A stretch of 35,432 nucleotides of DNA from WTAW01 sp964406575. GTDB lineage: Bacteria; Acidobacteriota; Aminicenantia; Aminicenantales; Aminicenantaceae. Below the pieces are notes generated by a model. It saw only the letters and a list, made by a program, of their open reading frames with translations. It did not search any database and was not told the DNA's origin. The position numbers were made by a program, and so were the translations under genes. The stretch covers positions 1 through 35,432 of the forward strand of contig CAYOSH010000039.1 of the NCBI GenBank assembly GCA_964406575.1, in the 5' to 3' direction. Positions 15,683-23,245 of this stretch are shown here, piece by piece. Each line of letters begins with the position of its first letter. The first letter of the stretch is position 1.

Positions 15683-16696
15683 TCATCTCCTGAATTTTTG
15701 GAACAGCACAGCTCCCACTATTATCACACCCGTGAGCATCAATCGACTGGCCTCTCCCACGGCATTGATGCTGAGAATTTTTTCCAGATAGCCGATCGTC
15801 ATAGCGCCGATAAAGGTAAGCCCGATCCCGCCTTTTCCTCCCATGAGATTTGTCCCACCGATGACGACGATCGCAATGGCCGTGAGCTCATAGGTCATTC
15901 CTGCTTCAGGGTCGCCCTGCAGCTCCTGGGCAGCCTGGCATATACCGGCAACAGCACAAAAAAATCCGCTCGCCCCATAAGCCAGAAGTTTTGTCGTTAG
16001 AACAGGGATTCCTGAGAGCCGCGCCGCCTCCTCATTACCGCCGATGGCATAGATGTGTCGTCCCCAACGCAGCTTGTTCAGGATGACCCAGCAGATAAAG
16101 ATACAGATAAAGAAGATGAGCGTGACCACTGCGATATTTTCGTGGATTAATTTTGAGTTAAGGAAGTTAAAAATGGGCGGAACATCCACATATTTATAGG
16201 TCCCGTCACGTTGGAGTACTGCGGTCGACACCTTCTGGCCTCCAGATGCCCATTTGGCCAAACCCCGGGCAAAGACCATCATAGCCAGAGTCGCAATGAA
16301 CGGTTGAATCTTGAATTTTGCGATGAGTCCTCCGGAGAGCATCCCACATGCCGCTCCCACCAAGAGGCAAATAGAAATGGTTATTGCGGGTGACCACCCC
16401 ATTCGTATACTAAACAGTGAGAAAAGCACAGCTGTCAGGCCGAGCAAACTTCCTACCGATAGATCGATACCTGCCGTGATGATGACTAAAGTCATCCCGC
16501 ACGCAAGAATTCCGAACACAGAGATATGCCTGAGCATGTCGCGATGTGTATCCCATTTGAAAAAACTGCCATCTGCATTGAAAGCCAATCCCAGGAGAAA
16601 GACAAAGAGCAAAGCCACAAGAGCCCGAAAAACAGGAGAGCGGAGCCAGGCCCTTCGCTGTGAATCCTGGGTTGTGTTCCTGGCGTTTGATGTCAT
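15683..16696 (-). CDS. Sugar ABC transporter permease (RbsC/XylH type)
   Basis: 337 residues of mostly hydrophobic sequence with about eight to ten membrane helices. Family marks include GMTLVIITAGIDLSVGSLLG (80-99 region), YAIGGNEEAARLSGI and the C-terminal GGTNLMGGKGGIGLTFIGA loop, which contacts the ATPase. It forms the membrane channel of a CUT2 monosaccharide importer. The start codon overlaps the stop of the ATPase gene by four bases (ATGA), so translation is coupled. Confidence 0.93.
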   Translation of the reverse strand: MTSNARNTTQDSQRRAWLRSPVFRALVALLFVFLLGLAFNADGSFFKWDTHRDMLRHISVFGILACGMTLVIITAGIDLSVGSLLGLTAVLFSLFSIRMGWSPAITISICLLVGAACGMLSGGLIAKFKIQPFIATLAMMVFARGLAKWASGGQKVSTAVLQRDGTYKYVDVPPIFNFLNSKLIHENIAVVTLIFFICIFICWVILNKLRWGRHIYAIGGNEEAARLSGIPVLTTKLLAYGASGFFCAVAGICQAAQELQGDPEAGMTYELTAIAIVVIGGTNLMGGKGGIGLTFIGAMTIGYLEKILSINAVGEASRLMLTGVIIVGAVLFQKFRR

Positions 16697-18228
16697 TGTC
16701 CTGTGTTTTCCCCCATGGCTGCCTGAATGATATTTTCCTGAGTGGCATCTTCCGCAGAAAATTGGGCGGTGATCCGTCCCCTGTGCATGACAATGATCCT
16801 ATCTGACATAGCCAGGAGTTCAGGAAGCTCCGATGTGATCAGGAGGATGGCGATCCCCTGGGATGTCCAACCATTCATCAATTCGTAAATCTCATGCTTT
16901 GCGCTCACATCAACGCCCCTCGTCGGCTCATCCAAGAGCAATATCTTTGGCTTGGTCTCGAGCCATTTCGCCAGCATGACTTTTTGCTGATTTCCGCCCG
17001 ATAGGGTCACGATCTCTTGACTGAGTGATTGTGCACGAATATCCAGGTTGTCCGCGTGTTGCCGAGCAGCAAGGGTTTCCTTTTGATTCTGCATCCAGCC
17101 TATAAGCGCAAATGATTCCAATGACGCGACGGTGATGTTCTGCACGATATTCATTTCGGGTATTATTCCGGTGTCTTTTCTGTTGTTTGTGAGCAATGCT
17201 ATCCCTGATTCGACCGAATGCCTAGGGGATCGGATCTTGATCGGTGTATTCTCTAACCAAACATGCCCCTGAACGGTCTTCCCGTATGTGCCGAACAGAC
17301 CGTTGAGGAGTTCGCTTTTGCCTGATCCTTGAAGCCCCGCAATTCCGAGGATCTCCCCATCATAGAGTTTGAGTGAAACATTTTCTGCAGCCCATCTCTT
17401 CGATCCTGAAGGATCTTGGATAAAGACATTTTCCAACCGCAATCGTTCTTGACCGGAGCGGGGAAAGCGTTCCGGGAATTGTTGGCTTATGGTCCGTCCG
17501 ACCATCCAGTGGATCAACTCATCCGGGGAAAGTGAGTCTAAGGCGCTCGTCCCCACACGTTTTCCGTCCCGGAGCACAGTGATCCTGTCGCCAATTTGGT
17601 ATATTTCATCCAGTCTATGCGTGATGTATATGACTGCCTTGCCTGTTTGCTTGAGATCTCTGATGATCTGGAATAATCGTGAGACTTCGACGTCATTGAG
17701 AGCGCTCGTTGGCTCGTCCATGATTATGATTTTTGTTTCGTAAACCAGCGCTTTGGCAATCTCAAACATCTGCCTCATGGAAAGGGGGTAGTTTTCTACG
17801 GGTTCTAACAAGTCCACCTTGAGTTCGAGCTGCGCCAGCAGTTCTTTGGCCATTTCGATTTGAGAGTGAAAATCCATCCAAAATTGATTCCTTGTTTTCT
17901 CTCTGCCGAGAAAGATGTTATCGACAACACTCATGGGATTGACCATGGACATTTCCTGGTGAATGGCAGATATCCCAAAGATGGATGCATCATGGGGGGA
18001 TTTGAATTTCACGACGCGGTCGTTCAGCACGATCCGGCCTTCATAGTCTGCGTGAACCCCGGCTAAAATCTTGATCAGCGTCGTCTTCCCAGCGCCGTTC
18101 TCACCGGCAAGGATATGGACTTCACCGGGCTCGAGGTCGAAATCCACAGAGTCCAAGACACGAACTCCAGAGAAGAGTTTTCCTATCCCCTGCATCCTCA
18201 GCAGCTTGTGATTCCCATTTGGTTTCAT
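16693..18228 (-). CDS. Sugar ABC transporter ATPase, two-domain (RbsA/XylG type)
   Basis: 511 residues with two nucleotide-binding domains. Domain 1: Walker A GENGAGKTT (43-51), Walker B IIIMDEPTSAL. Domain 2: degenerate P-loop GLQGSGKSE, signature LSGGNQQKV, Walker B ILLLDEPTRGVDVSAKHEIY. This is the CUT2 layout. Oddity: the domain 1 signature reads LSMRQMFEIAKAL, two residues shorter than the common LSVAQRQMVEIAKAL. It is the first gene of the importer/isomerase operon, with a promoter at 18277-18305 and little visible ribosome-binding site. A truncated MITE-like element lies just upstream of the promoter. Confidence 0.93.
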   Translation of the reverse strand: MKPNGNHKLLRMQGIGKLFSGVRVLDSVDFDLEPGEVHILAGENGAGKTTLIKILAGVHADYEGRIVLNDRVVKFKSPHDASIFGISAIHQEMSMVNPMSVVDNIFLGREKTRNQFWMDFHSQIEMAKELLAQLELKVDLLEPVENYPLSMRQMFEIAKALVYETKIIIMDEPTSALNDVEVSRLFQIIRDLKQTGKAVIYITHRLDEIYQIGDRITVLRDGKRVGTSALDSLSPDELIHWMVGRTISQQFPERFPRSGQERLRLENVFIQDPSGSKRWAAENVSLKLYDGEILGIAGLQGSGKSELLNGLFGTYGKTVQGHVWLENTPIKIRSPRHSVESGIALLTNNRKDTGIIPEMNIVQNITVASLESFALIGWMQNQKETLAARQHADNLDIRAQSLSQEIVTLSGGNQQKVMLAKWLETKPKILLLDEPTRGVDVSAKHEIYELMNGWTSQGIAILLITSELPELLAMSDRIIVMHRGRITAQFSAEDATQENIIQAAMGENTGQ

Positions 18229-18276
18229 GATTGTGTTCTGTCGCCTTGTCTCTAATGACTCTTACAGGTTTATACA

Positions 18277-18305
18277 AATATATGTGATAAGCTATCCTAA
18301 TTCAA
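18277..18305 (-). promoter_or_regulatory. Sigma-70-like promoter of the sugar import operon
   Basis: Minus strand: TTGAAT, 17-bp spacer, TATATT. Predicted start near 18270, leader about 42 nt. It ends 24 bp before the MITE-like element. Confidence 0.55.
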
Positions 18306-18329
18306 TAGCTAGACGGATGACGTAATCAA

Positions 18330-18457
18330 CCTTATTTCCGTGATAAGGGCATTAGAGGCAAAAAAGAGCGAGTCACTGTCCTTATGAGTCGGATAGTGGA
18401 GGGTGGGGGGGCTTCGACCAATATGGACTGTGACGAACTCCTGCTAATATGCATTTT
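18330..18457 (+). mobile_element. MITE-like element, copy 1 (one end missing)
   Basis: Begins CCTTATTTCCGTGATAAGGG and runs about 125 bp at high identity to the reverse complement of 21723-21846. It shares GAGCGAGT.ACTGTCC, TTATGAGTCGGAT and ATATGGACTGTGACGAACTC. The distal terminal inverted repeat present in copy 2 is absent, so this copy is truncated. No coding capacity. Confidence 0.75.
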
Positions 18458-18517
18458 CAGAAAAAAAAAGATGATTGGACCGGAACAAGATTAAATCATA
18501 TGTATCTGATTTAAAAA

Positions 18518-19786
18518 TCACACATGCCTGATCAAATGGAAATCTCCACTCGCTGCGGCCTTGAGAACTGAGCCCATGTATTCATCGATGTTCTCTTGAC
18601 TTAAAGGAACCGGCATATTCTTGAGCTTCATCTCGAGCTGAGGATTTTTCGCGGCAGCGAGCGCTCTTTGGATGTGGGCTTCACTGAATCCGTTGATCTC
18701 TCCCAGGGTCGTAGGATAATCGACTCGTTTAGCCAGATTCAGCATGCCTTCTGCGACTGCTGTGGCAAGCTCAACAGGTCCCATTCCAGCCCTTTGTTTT
18801 TCGATCAATCCGTGCTTTCTATATATCCCGCATAAAATCTGGAGTTGTGGCTGGATGGCAGGGGCAAAAAAGACTGTGTAATAGGGATTCATGATGGCGC
18901 AGGCTCTCCCATGGCTCAGGATGTCGACCAGAGAAAAACTTGTTAAATGAGCACCATTGGTGCCTCCCACCATGATGGCATAGCCACCGAGGTCTGTCCC
19001 CAATCCCAGACTCTCGCGCACCTCAAGATTATTCCTGTCTTTGACTGCGTCCTCTAGACCGGAGATCAGCAATTCGATGGCGACTTCGGCAATCTCGGCA
19101 ATTCTGTTGAATGTTTCCGGCCGGGCTCCAAAAAAAACTTCCAGGCTGTGGGCTATTCCGTCAAAGGCCCCATCTAGAGTAAAATCCCACTGCATGGACC
19201 TCGTCATTCCGTAATCGAATAATGCTTTTGGCGGCACAATGACTTCGTCGATGATGAGCTTTTTTTGAGCCGCTCGGAGATCAGTGATGTTAGAGTATTT
19301 TGTCAAGTGGGCTGCAGAACTCGAAGCCGTTTGAACGGCAATAAAAGGGATGAGTGTCTTCCCTTCGGATAACAATCTCTCGGAGACTTTGCCCACTCCA
19401 AAATAATCTTCCACATCTCCGCCGAGGCCAGCCAGCACGGACGCTGCCTTGCCGGCATCGATTCCAGAGCCTCCTCCGGCAACAACAACAGAATCGGGAT
19501 CTGTCCTCAAAATTTGTTCTGCCAGACGTATGACATCTTCGCGTGGAGCATTCGGCCTTGCACTGGGTATGGGGCCCACGACATCCAGGCTATTTTCCTT
19601 TAAGGCATCAAGAGTATTCACCAAATTGGATTTGCTCCACTCTCCCATACTTGTTATGAGCAGACTCTTTTTTCCAAAAGGTGCAACCAGCTCACCCAGT
19701 CTCTTTAAACAGCCCAGGCCAAAGATGTAATCATCTCCTTTGAATTCTCGCAGTAATTGTCTTGCTTTATCCTTCAATGCATTCAT
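18518..19786 (-). CDS. Iron-containing alcohol dehydrogenase (FucO-like group III)
   Basis: 422 residues. The dinucleotide-binding part has GGGSGIDAGKA (104-114; the family's GGGS loop). Metal ligands can be assigned as Asp 209 and His 213 (FDGIAHSLE), His 280 (GTNGAHLTS) and His 292 (LSHGRA). The spacing of the last two, 12, is shorter than the 14 in FucO-type enzymes. Members reduce aldehydes or oxidise alcohols; the one in the fucose pathway reduces lactaldehyde. Next to a fucose-isomerase-like gene this role is attractive but unproven. A good promoter (19929-19957) gives it its own transcript with a leader of about 136 nt. It is divergent from the glutamine-synthetase-like gene, and the pair is bracketed by inverted MITE-like copies. 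Confidence 0.87.
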   Translation of the reverse strand: MNALKDKARQLLREFKGDDYIFGLGCLKRLGELVAPFGKKSLLITSMGEWSKSNLVNTLDALKENSLDVVGPIPSARPNAPREDVIRLAEQILRTDPDSVVVAGGGSGIDAGKAASVLAGLGGDVEDYFGVGKVSERLLSEGKTLIPFIAVQTASSSAAHLTKYSNITDLRAAQKKLIIDEVIVPPKALFDYGMTRSMQWDFTLDGAFDGIAHSLEVFFGARPETFNRIAEIAEVAIELLISGLEDAVKDRNNLEVRESLGLGTDLGGYAIMVGGTNGAHLTSFSLVDILSHGRACAIMNPYYTVFFAPAIQPQLQILCGIYRKHGLIEKQRAGMGPVELATAVAEGMLNLAKRVDYPTTLGEINGFSEAHIQRALAAAKNPQLEMKLKNMPVPLSQENIDEYMGSVLKAAASGDFHLIRHV

Positions 19787-19822
19787 CTTATTCCAATCTA
19801 TCTATTTGTCTGTGACCTCTTT

Positions 19823-19912
19823 CTATATCCGAAGGAAGTTTCGGCCCCTTATCTTCCTGAGTTTTTCGTCGGAGTGGCCCCGTTTTTTCAACCTGAGCGT
19901 GAGAATGGGCGT
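19823..19912 (-). pseudogene. C-terminal remnant of an M19 membrane dipeptidase
   Basis: The minus frame ending at 19823 encodes LKKRGHSDEKLRKIRGRNFL and a stop. Peptidase M19 (renal dipeptidase) proteins end in the pattern 'LL.RGYS.EDI.KILGGNFLRV', so about 25 residues match. The frame stays open to 20086, but the upstream part does not resemble the family and contains the dehydrogenase promoter. It is best read as a relic in the leader of the dehydrogenase transcript. Confidence 0.4.
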
Positions 19913-19928
19913 GTGAACAGTCTGTCTA

Positions 19929-19957
19929 TATATATTCTTAGAAGCCAGGCGAGTCAA
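19929..19957 (-). promoter_or_regulatory. Sigma-70-like promoter of the alcohol dehydrogenase gene
   Basis: Minus strand: TTGACT, 17-bp spacer, TATATA. Predicted start near 19922. The leader contains a small hairpin (CCGAA...TTCGG). Confidence 0.6.
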
Positions 19958-19996
19958 TTCCCTTATCACATCTCCCATCCCGATCGCGTCCCTGAG

Positions 19997-20025
19997 TTTG
20001 CATAACTCGCAATTTTCCCTTAGAA
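19997..20025 (+). promoter_or_regulatory. Weak sigma-70-like promoter of the glutamine-synthetase-like gene
   Basis: TTTGCA, 17-bp spacer, TTAGAA, about 50 nt before the chosen start codon. It is the best candidate I see in this divergent region. Confidence 0.3.
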
Positions 20026-20078
20026 TGTCTGTTCCTTTCTTAGGAAGTGAAAAGACACTCAAGATTGGAGAGAACGCT

Positions 20079-21626
20079 ATGCCCAACCACGATTTTTCTT
20101 TTGCTCTGGAGAAGCCTTTATCTGCATTGTTGAATAAGGCTGCCCACGATTTTCAGCGGGCAGATTTTGTAAAAATCATCGAACAGAGAAAGATCGAACG
20201 TATCACATTCCACTATACAGGACTTGATGGCCACCTCAAGGAACTGAAGTTCCCCATCCCCAATCGCCGCCGTGCTGAGGTGGTCCTTGCTGAAGGGGAA
20301 CGCGCGGATGGATCGTCCTTATTCAAGGGCCTGGTCGATGCCTCTCTCTCGGATCTGTACGTAGTCCCTGATTACAAGACGGCATTTCTCAATCCATTTG
20401 ATGATTGCAGTCTTGATTTTATCTGCCGCTACTTGACTCGAGATGGCTCACGAGCCGCTTTTGCTCTGGACAATATTCTGGCTAATGCCAATTTTCATTT
20501 CGAACAGTCCACAGGTTTGGAGTTGTATGCCCTCGGAGAGCTGGAGTTTTATCTTCTTTTAGATAAAAATCCCAACATTTTTCAGCTGAAGAAACAGCAG
20601 GGCTACCATGAGTCTGCCCCATTCATCAAGGGAGGAGAGATCCTGGATGAGATTGTTCATTACATCACCCAGATTACAGGGGCGGTAAAGTATTCTCACA
20701 GTGAAGTGGGCTATATGGACGACCTCAAAAGCGACCTGGCAGAGATCAACGGCAAGAGTGTCGAACAATTGGAGGTCGAATTCTTATCCAGACCCATCGT
20801 CGAGATGGCGGATGTGGTGATGCTCGGCCGGTGGATTATTCGGAATGTGGCTCACCAGTATGGATGTCTAGCGACCTTTACTCCCAAGATCGAAAAGGGC
20901 ATTGCTGGAAATGGACTGCATTTCCATCTAGAATTGATGAAAAAGGGACAAAACATCATGCTGGCCGAAAGTCATATACTCTCTGAGGCAGCGCGGCGCT
21001 TGGTGGGGGGATTGTGTGAGTATGCCGACACCTTGACTGCCTTTGGAAACACCGTCCCTTCTTCCTACCTGCGTCTGGTGCCCAAACAAGAGGCACCCAC
21101 ACGCATCTTCTGGAGCGATTTGAATCGCAGCGCTCTGATTCGTGTCCCACTGGCCTGGTCGGATATCAAGGACCTTGCCAAAAAGATCAATCCACAAGAG
21201 ATGAATGAGATCAATGATTTCCGGAGTAAGCAAACTGTAGAGCTTCGGAGTCCTGACGGAAGTGCCCTTGTTCACTTGCTTCTTGCAGGCATTGTTTTGG
21301 CAGCTGAATGGGGCTTCAGAGATGAAAGATCTCTAGAGTTGGCGGATAAGCTGTACGGAGAGGCTGACATTAACAAAGATAAGAAAAAACTGAGTTCTTT
21401 TCCGCAACTGCCATCCAGCTGTGTGGAGTCGAGTCGATTGTTGGCGAAAAAGCGCGATCTTTACGAGAGAAATGGAATTTTTCCCTCTAGCATTATCGAT
21501 TATGTTATCGATATGCTCAAAAACGAAGACGATGCCAATTTGAGTACCAAATTGGAAAGACTGGCCGGGAATGATTTTCTGAAAGAAGTCCGGAAAATCA
21601 TGCACCGCCATCTTCATCGGCATTGA
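20079..21626 (+). CDS. Glutamine synthetase family protein (type I-like)
   Basis: 515 residues. The N-terminal beta-grasp part leads to the catalytic domain: DGSSLFKGL and SDLYVVPD (first conserved loop), GELEFYL (metal-binding E-x-E), HSEVG, TFTPKI, GNGLHFHLEL (ATP and ammonia side), and SYLRLVPKQEAP with NRSALIRVP (phosphate and glutamate site). Classical enzymes add ammonia to glutamate; many paralogues are gamma-glutamyl ligases acting on amines, so the acceptor is open. About 20 extra residues separate HSEVG from EQLEVEF, where GlnA has a short HHE.xxxQxE loop. I start at ATG 20079 because GGAG lies eight bases upstream; the frame is open to 19998 but that would cross the promoter. Confidence 0.88.
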   Translation: MPNHDFSFALEKPLSALLNKAAHDFQRADFVKIIEQRKIERITFHYTGLDGHLKELKFPIPNRRRAEVVLAEGERADGSSLFKGLVDASLSDLYVVPDYKTAFLNPFDDCSLDFICRYLTRDGSRAAFALDNILANANFHFEQSTGLELYALGELEFYLLLDKNPNIFQLKKQQGYHESAPFIKGGEILDEIVHYITQITGAVKYSHSEVGYMDDLKSDLAEINGKSVEQLEVEFLSRPIVEMADVVMLGRWIIRNVAHQYGCLATFTPKIEKGIAGNGLHFHLELMKKGQNIMLAESHILSEAARRLVGGLCEYADTLTAFGNTVPSSYLRLVPKQEAPTRIFWSDLNRSALIRVPLAWSDIKDLAKKINPQEMNEINDFRSKQTVELRSPDGSALVHLLLAGIVLAAEWGFRDERSLELADKLYGEADINKDKKKLSSFPQLPSSCVESSRLLAKKRDLYERNGIFPSSIIDYVIDMLKNEDDANLSTKLERLAGNDFLKEVRKIMHRHLHRH

Positions 21627-21651
21627 GCCATAAGTCGTGGGCTTAAAAAAA

Positions 21652-21681
21652 TCATTTTTTTCAGAAAAAATGACCATTTTT
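21652..21681 (+). terminator. Possible AT-rich terminator after the glutamine-synthetase-like gene
   Basis: TCATTTTTT (21652-21660) pairs with AAAAAATGA (21665-21673), and AAAAATG (21666-21672) can alternatively pair with CATTTTT (21675-21681). Stems have few G-C pairs, so terminator strength is doubtful. Confidence 0.3.
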
Positions 21682-21687
21682 ATGGGG

Positions 21688-21851
21688 AAGCATCCTTATT
21701 TCCGTGATGCTCTCAAGTCAAATGATAATAGCAGGAGTTCGTCACAGTCCATATTCGTCGAAGACCTCCCCACCCGCCACCATCCGACTCATAAGGACAG
21801 TAACTCGCTCTTTTTACATCTAATGCCCTTATCACGGAAATAAGGATGCTT
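21688..21851 (-). mobile_element. MITE-like element, copy 2 (complete)
   Basis: 164 bp bounded by perfect 21-bp terminal inverted repeats: AAGCATCCTTATTTCCGTGAT (21688-21708) and its complement (21831-21851). The inside is non-coding and closely matches copy 1 in reverse orientation. TTTTTAT occurs four bases before and two bases after the element, a possible but not exact target-site duplication. Confidence 0.8.
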
Positions 21852-21915
21852 ACTTTTTATAGAAAAATATTGATATTTTTTTGTATTGGTGTATAATAAA
21901 TATAAGTCTTATTTT

Positions 21916-21995
21916 TGCTGGCTGGGTAAGGCTTCGTAATACCCTCCTTCATTATCCCCTTTTTGCTTATTTTCCCCAATACCCAACAGCCAGCA
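21916..21995 (-). repeat. Inverted-repeat intergenic element, copy C
   Basis: Nine-base perfect inverted repeats TGCTGGCTG and CAGCCAGCA. Read on the minus strand it aligns with copy B, sharing the TTGGGGAAAATAAGCAAAA block. Confidence 0.65.
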
Positions 21996-22127
21996 TTCCT
22001 CTTTCTTCCGAAATTGTGACAGCTTTTCCATAATCTGATAAATCAAACATGCCATTCTATTTTAAACAGAAAAAGAAATTCTATCCACGAAATAGTGATA
22101 GGATTACGGAGTTTCGAAATCGCTGAC

Positions 22128-23093
22128 TTATGTTTTCCTGTGACGAATGCGCTCGAAGCCGGATATACCGATAAATTGGAGTTTTTCTTCCTTTTCGATC
22201 TCGTCGAATAAGAGGTTCAATCCTAGAACATCGCTGGATATGTGGCCGGCGATAATCATGTTTAGGTTCGCTTTCCTCGCATTTTCCAAGTGCTCCTCAC
22301 TGAAGTGCATGCCTACCAATGTGCTCACGCCGCTGTTGGCGAATTTCTCGAATATCTCTTTAGATCCTTCAGTCCCTCCGGTCATATCGACAAAGATCTT
22401 TCCACATTTATTGTTTTCTGCACCATTAACGATCTTGGGAGGCACTTGCAGTCTCGAGGATTTTTTATACTCAGGCATTGCCTTCAGGAGACGCAGAACA
22501 TCTTTCAACTTATAAGGTTTTTCTTTGTCAAAGGCCTTTTTTAGGTAATTGGCCACACAGTTATCCGCAGGGGTGTGGATACACATCATCGGAATACCCA
22601 GCACTTTAACGGCATCTACGACCCTGGTGTGGTTGATGGGTAGAAATCTCCGTTCGACTTCGCTGATCCTCTTCTCCATGAGTTGTTCAGCGACGCTGAT
22701 GCTGATCCCGGTATTGGCCAGAATGTCGGCTTGTAGCCTCATGACTTCATAGAGCCCTGCAAGTGCAAATCCCTCGGGGTGATGGGAGACGACCAGGTCG
22801 ATTTGGCTCTTTCTCTCCCTGTTCAGTAGGTAGGTCAACAGAATTTCCCCCACTTGCATATCAATACCGACGATGATCTTCCGGATTTCCAGGTTTTTGT
22901 CGCCATTGAGAATGCGTGTGTCGGCGTAGGGATTAGAAAGCCTATCCTTATCAAAGAATTCGAGGTCTTCCTTTTCGAGCTTATCAAATTTTTCCTTTTC
23001 TTCTTTCAAGAGCTTTTTAACCTCATTTTTTCCTCTGAGGTCGTTGTTAACCCCGATTTCCACGACTTTTTTGTAGAATTTGTCAAGTTTCAT
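22128..23093 (-). CDS. NIF3 (DUF34) family metal-binding protein
   Basis: 321 residues. The core has VGIDMQVGEILL, the metal-binding VVSHHPEG (His-His-Pro), a CIHTPADN motif and a C-terminal GISGFERIRH. NIF3-like proteins form hexamers with a dinuclear metal site; their substrate is unknown, though some are annotated as GTP cyclohydrolase type 2. The first about 65 residues are a charged Lys/Glu-rich helical region not usual in short NIF3 proteins. GGAGAG precedes the ATG. It follows the epimerase gene by 152 bp in the same direction, so it may be the tail of that operon or have its own weak promoter in the gap. Confidence 0.75.
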   Translation of the reverse strand: MKLDKFYKKVVEIGVNNDLRGKNEVKKLLKEEKEKFDKLEKEDLEFFDKDRLSNPYADTRILNGDKNLEIRKIIVGIDMQVGEILLTYLLNRERKSQIDLVVSHHPEGFALAGLYEVMRLQADILANTGISISVAEQLMEKRISEVERRFLPINHTRVVDAVKVLGIPMMCIHTPADNCVANYLKKAFDKEKPYKLKDVLRLLKAMPEYKKSSRLQVPPKIVNGAENNKCGKIFVDMTGGTEGSKEIFEKFANSGVSTLVGMHFSEEHLENARKANLNMIIAGHISSDVLGLNLLFDEIEKEEKLQFIGISGFERIRHRKT

Positions 23094-23245
23094 AGGTCTC
23101 TCCTCATTTGTGTTTATCTCTTCTTTCCATCCACGTCAGAATGGGCCGCTGGATCCAGGTGTTTATCTTATTACAAATTTATGTAAAATCAAACAGAATC
23201 GTATTGGACGAAATCGCCATACCGTGGTAAGTCTCGAGGCACGTA

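Larger units (their letters stand above)
21627..22127. other. Intergenic region with two repeat families
   Basis: 501 bp between convergent genes. It contains AT-rich hairpins after the glutamine-synthetase-like gene (21652-21681), the complete MITE-like element (21688-21851) and copy C of the inverted-repeat family (21916-21995). I see nothing further between 21996 and 22127. Confidence 0.65.
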
